Positions 20,358-30,258 of a stretch of DNA of 64,000 bases are shown piece by piece. Numbering within the stretch: the first letter of the stretch is position 1; every line of letters starts with the position of its first letter. Source of the stretch: an uncultured Kiloniellaceae bacterium (GTDB taxonomy: Bacteria; Pseudomonadota; Alphaproteobacteria; Kiloniellales; Kiloniellaceae); NCBI GenBank assembly GCA_947493695.1, contig CANLSF010000006.1, forward strand, positions 186,001-250,000. The letters run 5' to 3'. Under the pieces are notes generated by a model. That model saw only the letters and a program-made list of their open reading frames with translations, was not told the origin of the DNA and searched no databases. A program made the translations under genes and the position numbers.

Positions 20358-22187
20358 GTGGCTGAGACAAGTAACCGGCAAGATCAACTCAATTCAGCCA
20401 TCTCCTCGCATCGCAGCGGCAATCTGAAAGTCGCTCTCGCGGGTTACATTCACTATCTGGCATCCGCACCGGACCATCTGGAGATTTGCAGTCTGGCCGC
20501 AGAAGCGGCGTTCGGCCTGAAAGATTTCGCACAGGCCGCCAGTCTGCTGGGGCGTATTGCCAAGGCCCAACCCAACAATGCGCAGGCGCATTACAATCAT
20601 GGCGTTTGCTGCAAGGAGGCTGGCGATCAGAACGCAGCAGCCAGGGCCTTCAGCCAGGCAATCGCCATCCGGCCCGATTACGCGGCGGCGCAATTTCAGC
20701 TGGGCGTTTCACTCTCTCAGCTGGGGCAGCAGAACCTCGCTGTCGAAGCCTACCGCCGCGCGATAGAGCTGGAACCCGGCAACATCGAAGCTCTCTCGAA
20801 CTGTGCTGTCGCCCTGAAGGACCTACGACGCTTCAACGATTCCCTGGCGCTCTATCGCCGCGCCATCGCGCTGCAGCCAAATCATGCGGGCCTGAACTAC
20901 AATTTCGGTCTGGCGCTGGAGGGCACCGAACGCATTGAACAAGCCGTTGCCGCCTTCCGCAAGGCAACGGATATCAATCCGAACCTCACCCTCGCCTATT
21001 CGAGTCTGGCGCGCTGCATGAGCCGGCTCGGTCAACATGAAGACGCGGTCATCCACTATCGCAGAGCCTTGAGCCTTAAGCCCGGTTCAGCGGAACTGGA
21101 ATCCAAACTCGGGCTCGCGCTCCACGCGACCGGGGCCTTCGAGGAGGCGATAGTAGCGCATCGCTGTGCGCTGGAACGCACGCCGGAGTCCGAAACCTGT
21201 TTATGCGCGTTCGGTGAGACCCTGACCGCCTGCGGCCGCTATGATGAGGCGATCAGCGCTTTCGATCAGGCGCTCGAGCTTAAGCCTGATTTCCATGAAG
21301 CCATCGCAAAGAAAGGCCTCGCGCTCGAAGAACTGGGCCGCGCTACGGAAATTGTCGCGGATCTGAAACTGGCCCTGGAAAAGCAGCCGGATGCCACGGA
21401 TCTCGCTATGAGCCTCGCGCGATCGCTTTTGCAGTCCGGCGATGCTCAGGGAGCCATCGATGTCTGCGACCGTTGCTTGACGCGCCATCCCGGATTGACC
21501 ACGGCACTTGCCTATCGTGCACTGGCTTTGCGGGAGACCGAGAAGCTCGTCGCGGCGCGTGCATTGGTCGACCTGGAAGGTTTGATCCAGCCACTCTCCA
21601 TTCCGAAACCCAACAACTTCCAGAGCATCGCTGCGTTCAACGAGGACCTTTCCCGCCATATCCTGGCGCACCCCACCCTCTTGCGCGACCCGCCCGGACA
21701 TGCAACCAAGGCCGGACGCCACACCGGTGAGCTGTTGATCGAACCCAAAGGGCCGATTGCCGATCTTGAGAAAGCGATCAACGCCGCTGTCGAAAGCTAC
21801 ATGCGGCAACACCCAAAGGTTCCGGACCATCCCTTCCTGGCGCGCCAACCCAAGCGCTGGACCCTCAACATCTGGTCTGTCGTGCTGGAAGCTCAGGGGC
21901 ATCAGATTCCCCACATCCACCCTGCTGCCTGGCTGAGTGGTGTCTACTACGTCCAGATCCCCGAGATCGTCGCGCGCTCGGGCAACAATCACGCCGGCTG
22001 GATCGAGTTTGGTCAGCCTTCGGCGAATTTGAACTGCAGCGCGACACCTGAGTTGCGGGACATCCAGCCTGAAGAAGGCCTGATGGTCCTGTTCCCGGCC
22101 TACTTCTATCACCGCACCCTGCCGTTCGACACCGAGGGCACACGGATCAGTATCGCCTTTGACGTTCTACCCTTCGGTGAAAGCTAG
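20358..22187 (+). CDS. TPR-repeat protein fused to a C-terminal putative 2OG-Fe(II) oxygenase (ORF opens at 20220; GTG at 20358 preferred)
   Basis: About 10 TPR units; C-terminus HQIPHIHPAAWLSGVYYVQIPE...IQPEEGLMVLFPAYFYHRTLPFDTEGTRISIAFDVLP. Confidence 0.9.
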   Translation: MAETSNRQDQLNSAISSHRSGNLKVALAGYIHYLASAPDHLEICSLAAEAAFGLKDFAQAASLLGRIAKAQPNNAQAHYNHGVCCKEAGDQNAAARAFSQAIAIRPDYAAAQFQLGVSLSQLGQQNLAVEAYRRAIELEPGNIEALSNCAVALKDLRRFNDSLALYRRAIALQPNHAGLNYNFGLALEGTERIEQAVAAFRKATDINPNLTLAYSSLARCMSRLGQHEDAVIHYRRALSLKPGSAELESKLGLALHATGAFEEAIVAHRCALERTPESETCLCAFGETLTACGRYDEAISAFDQALELKPDFHEAIAKKGLALEELGRATEIVADLKLALEKQPDATDLAMSLARSLLQSGDAQGAIDVCDRCLTRHPGLTTALAYRALALRETEKLVAARALVDLEGLIQPLSIPKPNNFQSIAAFNEDLSRHILAHPTLLRDPPGHATKAGRHTGELLIEPKGPIADLEKAINAAVESYMRQHPKVPDHPFLARQPKRWTLNIWSVVLEAQGHQIPHIHPAAWLSGVYYVQIPEIVARSGNNHAGWIEFGQPSANLNCSATPELRDIQPEEGLMVLFPAYFYHRTLPFDTEGTRISIAFDVLPFGES

Positions 22188-22192
22188 CAAGG

Positions 22193-22834
22193 ATGCCGGA
22201 TTTTTCGCTTGAGCGAGAACTCGCTGACGAACTGCGCGATCTTCTCACGGCCCCGCGGATCGTCGGCGTCGATGAAGTCGGGCGCGGTCCCTGGGCCGGA
22301 CCGGTTGTGGCCGCGGCTGCCTGGCTGGACCAGGACGCTCTGCCGGACCGCCTGACCAAGCGCCTGGACGATTCCAAGAAGCTCTCGAAATCCGCGCGTG
22401 AAGATATCTCCGCCCAACTCCATGACCTGGCAAAGGATGGCAAGGTGATCCTCGCGTTGGGGCAGGCCGAGGTCGAAGAAATCGACAGCCTCAATATTCT
22501 AAGAGCCAGCCTGCTCGCCATGTCCCGTGCCACCGCAGAACTCGCGTTTGTTCCGGACGGCGCGCTGGTTGACGGAAACAAACTGCCGGATCTCTCCTGC
22601 CCGGGCCGGACCGTTATCAAGGGTGACGGCCGCAGTCTGAGCATTGCCGCGGCCTCAATCGTTGCGAAAGTGTCGCGCGACCGCCAGATGGCTGAACTCG
22701 CCCAAAAGCATCCCGGTTATGGTTGGGAGCGGAACCAGGGCTATGGCACTGCGGAACATCGCGCAGGAATCGCCCGACTGGGAATCACAGCGGCCCACCG
22801 ACGCTCTTTTCGACCAATTCGTGAAGCAGAGTAA
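22193..22834 (+). CDS. rnhB: Ribonuclease HII
   Basis: IVGVDEVGRGPWAGPVVAAAAWL; DGNKLPD; SIAAASIVAKVSRDRQM; YGWERNQGYGTAEH. Confidence 0.97.
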   Translation: MPDFSLERELADELRDLLTAPRIVGVDEVGRGPWAGPVVAAAAWLDQDALPDRLTKRLDDSKKLSKSAREDISAQLHDLAKDGKVILALGQAEVEEIDSLNILRASLLAMSRATAELAFVPDGALVDGNKLPDLSCPGRTVIKGDGRSLSIAAASIVAKVSRDRQMAELAQKHPGYGWERNQGYGTAEHRAGIARLGITAAHRRSFRPIREAE

Positions 22835-22846
22835 TTAACACTTTGA

Positions 22847-23983
<1,137 letters not shown>

Positions 23984-24008
23984 AGATTCGCGCCTAGGCT
24001 GGGAACTC

Positions 24009-24914
24009 TTATCCCACACGCCCCTTCTCCGCGAGGAAATCGAGCAGCGCACGCACACGTGCGGGAAGCAAGCCACCCTGACCGAGGTAGACCGTATGGA
24101 ACTCCTCAAGGTCGCCGGGATTGCATTCTTCCAGTATCGGTACCAGCCGTTTTTCCCGAATGTCTTCACGGACCATGAAGACCGCCAGTCGGGCTAGGCC
24201 GACACCGGCGAGCGCCAGCTGTCTTAGAGCTTCGCCGTCGTTTGCCTGTACGCTCCCGACAGCTGGAATATTGACCGTCTTGTCACCTTGAATCAGCGGC
24301 CAGCCCTCAATACTTCGCGCATAGCAAAAGCCCAGTCGAAGATGCTTTTCAAGTTCATCGACGCGCTTTGGGTAACCATTTTTTTCCAGATACGACGGCG
24401 CACCAACAATCATCATCGGGGTGGCCCCGAGTTTTCGAGCAACCAGACGGGAACTTTTAAGCGGCCCGGCGCGAACCGCGACATCCGTTCGTTCCTCAAG
24501 AAGATCAATCACAACATCGGTTTGCGCAATGTCGAGCGAGACACCCGGGTAGCGGGCGATAAACTCAGGCACTAAAGGCGTCAGGATATGCGTCGCATAT
24601 GCGGCACTGGTATTGAGACGCACCCGGCCTTCGGGCCGTTCACCGGTTCCTGCGCTCAACTCAGCCTCATTGAGATCGGCCAGTACGCGTGTGCTGCGTT
24701 CATAAAAGGCACAGCCCTCAGGTGTGAGCTGCAGCTTGCGCGTCGAACGATTGAGCAAACGGGCGCCAAGGCGTGATTCCAGACGTGCAATCAATTTGCT
24801 CACCGCCGAGGGCGTCATACCTAATGTCCGGGCCGCGGAAGAGAAACCTCCCATTTCGACGACCCTGACAAAGACTTCCATTTCGCCGGAACGATTGACC
24901 TCAAGTCGCCCCAT
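24009..24914 (-). CDS. LysR-family transcriptional regulator
   Basis: MEVFVRVVEMGGFSSAARTLGMTPSAVSKLIARLESRLGARLLNRSTRKLQLTPEG. Confidence 0.95.
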   Translation of the reverse strand: MGRLEVNRSGEMEVFVRVVEMGGFSSAARTLGMTPSAVSKLIARLESRLGARLLNRSTRKLQLTPEGCAFYERSTRVLADLNEAELSAGTGERPEGRVRLNTSAAYATHILTPLVPEFIARYPGVSLDIAQTDVVIDLLEERTDVAVRAGPLKSSRLVARKLGATPMMIVGAPSYLEKNGYPKRVDELEKHLRLGFCYARSIEGWPLIQGDKTVNIPAVGSVQANDGEALRQLALAGVGLARLAVFMVREDIREKRLVPILEECNPGDLEEFHTVYLGQGGLLPARVRALLDFLAEKGRVG

Positions 24915-25204
24915 TGTGAATTCATCTCATAAGTAATTGTATTTCACGCAGTCTATCTCATCACAGATAAAACGACCAGATTGTGCAGCAGAGTTGATAA
25001 CCCTCCTCCGCTCAAAGCATTCCTGGAAAGTTCTTCATCGTGCCTCTCGCCCTCTCCGCACCGCCTAGCGCTAACTGCCATCTCATTGGCCGCAGCGCAG
25101 CCCACCATGGGTGTCGCAATGCACCCATCATAAGGCTCGGCCTGTTCAACAGCCGCTCATGCAGAATTTGACCTGATCCATTCCGCTAGAAAGGGAAACC
25201 CAAC

Positions 25205-26239
25205 ATGGAATACAGATACCTCGGTGCCTCCGGCCTCAAAGTACCGGCGCTCAGTCTTGGCACGGGAACTTTCGGTGGTAAGGGACCACTGTTTGGCGCC
25301 TGGGGGAATACCGATGCAAACGAGGCGCGTCGGCTGCTCGACATCTGCCTGGAAGCAGGCGTCAGTCTTTTCGACACCGCCGACGTCTATTCCGGGGGAG
25401 CTTCGGAAGAAGTTCTGGGTGAAGCCATCAGGGGACGACGTGACCAAACCATAATCTCCACAAAAACCACCTTGCCCATGGGCGATGGTCCAAATGATGC
25501 CGGGTCCTCGCGATCACGTCTAATCCGGGCCCTCGAAGATTCCCTTCGCAGGCTTGGGACCGACTACATCGACTTGCTGCAGCTGCACGCTTTCGATAGC
25601 TACACTCCAATCGAGGAAGTTCTCTCCGCACTGGATGATCTCGTCCGTGCAGGCAAGGTCCGGTATGTCGGCGCATCCAACTTCTCTGCCTGGCAGCTTA
25701 TGAAATCACTCGCGATCTCCGAAAAACGAGGCTATCCGCGGTACGTTGCACACCAGGCTTACTATTCGCTGATCGGTCGTGACTACGAGTGGGAACTGAT
25801 GCCTCTAGGTAAAGATCAGGGTGTAGGTGCGCTGGTTTGGAGCCCGCTGGGCTGGGGACGCCTTACCGGGAAACTGCGCCGCGGACAGCCCCTGCCCAAA
25901 CAAAGCCGCCTGCATGAAACCGCCGACTTCGCTCCCCCGGTCGAAGAGGAGCGGCTTTATCAGATCATAGATGCACTCGATGCGGTCGCGCAGGAGACCG
26001 GCAGAACAATCCCGCAAATTGCCATCAACTGGTTGCTAAAGCGGCCAACCGTTGCATCGGTGATCATTGGCGCCCGCAACGAAGAACAGTTACGCCAGAA
26101 CCTGGGCGCGGTAGGTTGGTCCATGACACCCGAGCAGCTTGCCAGTCTGGACGCCGCGAGCGAAGTTTCTGCCCCCTATCCATACTTCCCTTATCGCAGG
26201 CAGGAAGGCTTCGCCAGACTTAGTCCTCAGTTAGTCTGA
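25205..26239 (+). CDS. Aldo/keto reductase
   Basis: MEYRYLGASGLKVPALSLGTGTFGG; LFDTADVYSGGASEEVLGEAIRGRRDQTIISTKT; IDLLQLHAFDSYTPIEEVLSALDDLVRAGKVRYVGASNFSAWQ. Confidence 0.95.
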   Translation: MEYRYLGASGLKVPALSLGTGTFGGKGPLFGAWGNTDANEARRLLDICLEAGVSLFDTADVYSGGASEEVLGEAIRGRRDQTIISTKTTLPMGDGPNDAGSSRSRLIRALEDSLRRLGTDYIDLLQLHAFDSYTPIEEVLSALDDLVRAGKVRYVGASNFSAWQLMKSLAISEKRGYPRYVAHQAYYSLIGRDYEWELMPLGKDQGVGALVWSPLGWGRLTGKLRRGQPLPKQSRLHETADFAPPVEEERLYQIIDALDAVAQETGRTIPQIAINWLLKRPTVASVIIGARNEEQLRQNLGAVGWSMTPEQLASLDAASEVSAPYPYFPYRRQEGFARLSPQLV

Positions 26240-26386
26240 AGCAAACATCGTCGCCGACGATCTAAATCACGGGCCTATTTTTCTGTTTCCAAGACCAGGC
26301 ACAAATTCCTGACCCGCGGCACGGGCTTTCCACAGCATCCGTGCCGCGGACTTGGGTAAAAAAGCCACATGCAGTGAAAGTCCGGA

Positions 26387-27181
26387 TTAATGCTCCACTA
26401 CCTTTCGGTAGAGACGCCAGGTCGCGTGCCCAAGCACCGGCATCACCACTGCAAGCCCGACGAAAAATGGAATCGACCCAAGGACCAGAGCCCCGGCAAC
26501 GATCATGCCCCAAATAGCCATCGTCACCGGGTTCTTGGAAACCGCTTTGACCGAAGTCTGGATCGCCACGCCTGCACCGACATCTCTATCGAGCAGCATT
26601 GGGAACGAAAACGCACTGATCGCAAGAACGGCCACAGCGAAAAGAAAACCGACGCCGCATCCCAGCGTAATCAGTGTCCAGCCGGCAGGCGTGGTAAAGA
26701 CCTGAGCCACGAACCCGCCGATTGAAGTGGGAACTTCGCCACCGAAGGAAAACTCGTAAATCGCCAGGGCCGTGACAAGCCAGACCAGGAAGATAACCAT
26801 CAGCAAGGCACCGAGGGCGACGATGGAGCCGATCGACGGTGAATGTCGGATCTCGAACACATCTTTCCAGGAAACCTCGAGGCCCTGTTCTCTACGGCGG
26901 CTCAACTCGTACAATCCAATCGCCGCCAATGGCCCAATAAGGGCAAAGCCGGAGACCAACGGGAAGATCAGCGGCAACAGGTCGTAACCGGCTGCCGCCC
27001 GCGCCGCCAAGAGCCCGACGATGGGATAGATAAGAACCAGAAGGACAATGTGACTTGGTTTTTCCCTGAAATCGGTCAGTCCTTTGCGCAGAACTTCCTT
27101 GAGATCCGTGACGTCGATACTGCGAACCGAAGGAAGCTCGGCAGCCTCCGCCTGATCTGAGAACACACCTGTCTTAGCCAT
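26387..27181 (-). CDS. DUF2189-like multi-pass membrane protein
   Basis: VLRKGLTDFREKPSHIVLLVLIYPIVGLL; SVKAVSKNPVTMAIWGMIVAGALVLGSIPFFVGLAVVMPVLGHATWRLYRKVV. Confidence 0.85.
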   Translation of the reverse strand: MAKTGVFSDQAEAAELPSVRSIDVTDLKEVLRKGLTDFREKPSHIVLLVLIYPIVGLLAARAAAGYDLLPLIFPLVSGFALIGPLAAIGLYELSRRREQGLEVSWKDVFEIRHSPSIGSIVALGALLMVIFLVWLVTALAIYEFSFGGEVPTSIGGFVAQVFTTPAGWTLITLGCGVGFLFAVAVLAISAFSFPMLLDRDVGAGVAIQTSVKAVSKNPVTMAIWGMIVAGALVLGSIPFFVGLAVVMPVLGHATWRLYRKVVEH

Positions 27182-27579
27182 GGTTTTTGCTCCTGCACCT
27201 CAGAGGTTTCCCGCCCTTTGGGTTGAGACAACCACCTATGCAGGGCACCTTCTGATCAAGGATTTCAGAGACTGACGCAGGTATCCTGAGACGCTCAAGA
27301 GATGAGTGGTCAGCCTCCAGGCACAAACGAAAACGGCGATATTCTGATCAATACGGAGTGGCCAGTGTGACCGTCGATCTGTCATGAGCCACTGCATGAA
27401 GGCTCTGATCCGAGACGGGCGGTCTGATCGGCCAGTTTCGCGATGGGCCGTTCTCCGCTTGCTTATGGTTAAGATATGCTCAGGAGTGAAGATTGTCACC
27501 TCACCCCTGGTTCACAAATCCGCCATAGTGCGCCGTGGTACCGTCAATTTGTCGACAGCGCGACTGTACGCCGATTGGA

Positions 27580-28701
27580 TCAGGCGGCTGTTTGTTTGAG
27601 TGCGAGTTTCACGATCTTACGCATCACGCTGGGCAGCGCTTCCTCCGCCAGCCCGTCCACCGACACCCATTTGCTATCGGGTAGCGCCGCGCTGTCCTCC
27701 GCGACCTGACCCGCCCAGACATCAATCTCAAAATGAAAGTGGGTAAAGGTATGCCGCACCATGCCCGGCAGTTCGCGCCACTCAGTTGGATAAGGCAGAT
27801 GACTCATGGTCTCGCCTTCGCTCCAGGCCTCCTCCCGCCAAGGCGTGGAAGGGACTTCCATCATTCCACCCAGAAGTCCCTTTGGCGCCCGGCGACGCAG
27901 CAGAATGTTACCATCGGCGCGCTGAACCCAGAAGGCCACAGCCCGGCGCGTCGGGCGCTCCGGCTTCGGCATCTTTCGCGGCAGGGTCTCTGCGATGCCC
28001 TGCGCACGGGCCAGACAAGGCTCCGACAAAGGACAGAGCATGCATTTCGGTGTTCTGGGCACGCAGACCGTTGCCCCGAGGTCCATCATGGCCTGGGCGA
28101 AATCTCCGGGTCTCACGCTTGGTGTCAGCGAAGCGGTGTGACGCTTTATTTCCGGTTTAACGCCCGGCAATGGTTCCGTGAGTGCGAAGAGCCGCGAGAT
28201 CACACGCTCGATGTTTCCGTCCACGACTGCGGCGGGCCGGTCGAAGGCGATTGCCGCGATGGCTGCTGCTGTGTAAGGCCCCACACCCGGCAACTTTAAA
28301 AGTCCTTCTTCCGTATCTGGAAAGACGCCACCGAGCTCATCGGCGACGAAACAGGCGCATTTATGCAGGTTGCGGGCGCGCGCGTAATACCCCAGGCCGG
28401 CCCAGGCGGTCAGCACATCGTCAAGGCTGGCCGCAGCCAGATCCTCCACCCGAGGCCAGGTTTCCGTGAAATTCACAAAATAGGGGGCGACGGCTGCCAC
28501 GGTGGTCTGCTGAAGCATGATCTCGCTCAGCCAGACTTTATAGGGGTCGGCGAGCCAGCCTGGCTTTCTGGAACCATTGCCCCGGTTCTTGCCCGCCGCT
28601 TTCGGGGGTATCCGCCAAGGCAGTTCCCGGGCGTGTCTGTCGTACCAGTCCAGAAGGCTTTGCGCTAACGTGGTCTCGTGTCGGCTGATTGTCCTATCCA
28701 C
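27580..28701 (-). CDS. mutY: A/G-specific adenine glycosylase
   Basis: PYKVWLSEIMLQQTTVAAVAPYFVNFTETWP; LPGVGPYTAAAIAAIAFDRPAAVVDGNIERVISR; 4Fe-4S CVPRTPKCMLCPLSEPC. Confidence 0.97.
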   Translation of the reverse strand: MDRTISRHETTLAQSLLDWYDRHARELPWRIPPKAAGKNRGNGSRKPGWLADPYKVWLSEIMLQQTTVAAVAPYFVNFTETWPRVEDLAAASLDDVLTAWAGLGYYARARNLHKCACFVADELGGVFPDTEEGLLKLPGVGPYTAAAIAAIAFDRPAAVVDGNIERVISRLFALTEPLPGVKPEIKRHTASLTPSVRPGDFAQAMMDLGATVCVPRTPKCMLCPLSEPCLARAQGIAETLPRKMPKPERPTRRAVAFWVQRADGNILLRRRAPKGLLGGMMEVPSTPWREEAWSEGETMSHLPYPTEWRELPGMVRHTFTHFHFEIDVWAGQVAEDSAALPDSKWVSVDGLAEEALPSVMRKIVKLALKQTAA

Positions 28702-28836
28702 CCTGTTTGCGTCAGCGCAGATTGATCGCTATCGCATATGGTCATTGCTTTGGCGGGCACTATACTGAGCGCATGCCCGAAGAAAACACCCGAACGCGTC
28801 GAGAGCACCGCAATCCAATACCCGAAGATAGTTAGA

Positions 28837-29379
28837 ATGACCGGCAAGCAAGACAAGGACGGCAGTAAAGCAGGCGCAAAACAGGCTGTATCACGCGCCA
28901 AACGACGTGGCGGCGGTCCAAAAGCCCTGGCCCAGGCCCTTCCGGCGATCACCAAAAGGATCCTCGGGAAACGCGGACTTGCGGAAGGCAGTCTGATCAG
29001 TGACTGGAGCTCCATTGTCGGTGAGCAGGTCGCAAGCCGCTGCATTCCAAAGCAACTCGCCTTTAAACGCAGCAGTGAACGGCGCGAAGGAACACTGACC
29101 CTGCGCGTGGAAAGCGGCTTCGCAACTGAACTGGTCTACCTCGAACAACAGCTGCTTGAACGGATAAATGCCCACTTCGGCTACCGGGCCGTGGCAAAAT
29201 TGAAACTCCAACAGGGACCAGTCATCGCCCCGGGTCAACGCAGGCGAACGGCACCAAAACCTCTCTCGAAGGCCGATAAATCCGCTTTGGACGCAAAAGT
29301 CGCGGATGTTGAGGACGAAGACCTGAGAAAGGCACTCTCCGATCTGGGCGCCGCCGTTTTTGGCAAGCCGAAGAGCTAA
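28837..29379 (+). CDS. DUF721 / DciA-like protein (ORF opens at 28738; ATG at 28837 preferred)
   Basis: DWSSIVGEQVASRCIPKQLAFKRSSERREGTLTLRVESGFATELVYLEQQLLERINAHFGYRAVAKLKLQQGP. Confidence 0.85.
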   Translation: MTGKQDKDGSKAGAKQAVSRAKRRGGGPKALAQALPAITKRILGKRGLAEGSLISDWSSIVGEQVASRCIPKQLAFKRSSERREGTLTLRVESGFATELVYLEQQLLERINAHFGYRAVAKLKLQQGPVIAPGQRRRTAPKPLSKADKSALDAKVADVEDEDLRKALSDLGAAVFGKPKS

Positions 29380-29560
29380 GCGGTCTGGCTGTGATTTCAA
29401 TTAAGTGATAAGCAGGTGCAGATCTCTGCTGGACAGACGTCCTGCGAACGCCCAAATACCGCCATATTGCGGCGTTCGACTGCGGCGGGGATCTCTTGAA
29501 GAGGACGCTTGTCGAATCGGATTGGCGTCACTAGCATACACAACATATGGTGGGTGAGTT

Positions 29561-30181
29561 ATGAATAGACGGAAGATACTGACAACAACGGCGGCCGTGT
29601 CTGCGCTCGCGGTGGGAAGTTCCCTCGGCCTGCGGATCCCCTCGGCGCACGCAGACGAAGTGCCCTTGTACGATGATGACCGCATCGTCGGCTCATTGGA
29701 TGCTCCGATCACAATTGTCGAGTACGCGTCTCTGACCTGCCCACATTGCGCCTCATTTCACGCCAACACCTATCCTGAGCTGAAGAAGCAGTGGATCGAC
29801 ACGGGCCGGGCGAAGCTGGTCTTCCGCCACTTCCCGCTCGATGGCCTTGGTCTGCGCGCAGCCGCGGTCAGCAACTGCCTTGAAGGCGACAGGCATTTCG
29901 GTTTCATCGAGATCCTGATGAAATCCATGCAGCAGTGGGCCCGCGCAGCGGATCCGACCAAAGCTCTGGCCCAGATTTCCGCGCTGGCAGGCATCAATCA
30001 GGAGCAGTTCGAAAAGTGCTTCAATGACGAAGCCGAAATGGACAAGATCCTTGAGCGCCGGACCGAAGCCGCAAGTGATTACAAGGTCAATTCAACGCCA
30101 AGCTTCCTGATCAACGGTCGCCTGCATCCGGGCGCCTTGGGCTTTGAAGCTTTTGACAGACTATTGGAAGATGAGACCTGA
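29561..30181 (+). CDS. DsbA-family periplasmic thioredoxin-fold protein
   Basis: Exported N-terminus MNRRKILTTTAAVSALAVGSSLG; ITIVEYASLTCPHCASFHANTYPELKKQW (CPHC); VNSTPSFLINGRLHPG. Confidence 0.93.
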   Translation: MNRRKILTTTAAVSALAVGSSLGLRIPSAHADEVPLYDDDRIVGSLDAPITIVEYASLTCPHCASFHANTYPELKKQWIDTGRAKLVFRHFPLDGLGLRAAAVSNCLEGDRHFGFIEILMKSMQQWARAADPTKALAQISALAGINQEQFEKCFNDEAEMDKILERRTEAASDYKVNSTPSFLINGRLHPGALGFEAFDRLLEDET

Positions 30182-30258
30182 TTTATAAGGTCCAGGAACG
30201 TGCGTGCGGACAAACCGGTCCGCATCGCGCGCCCTGAGTTCGGGGGAATGATCCGGGC

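Noticed and set aside
21201-22112. 303-aa minus-strand ORF
   Set aside because: Fully antisense to the TPR-oxygenase gene; no family motifs.
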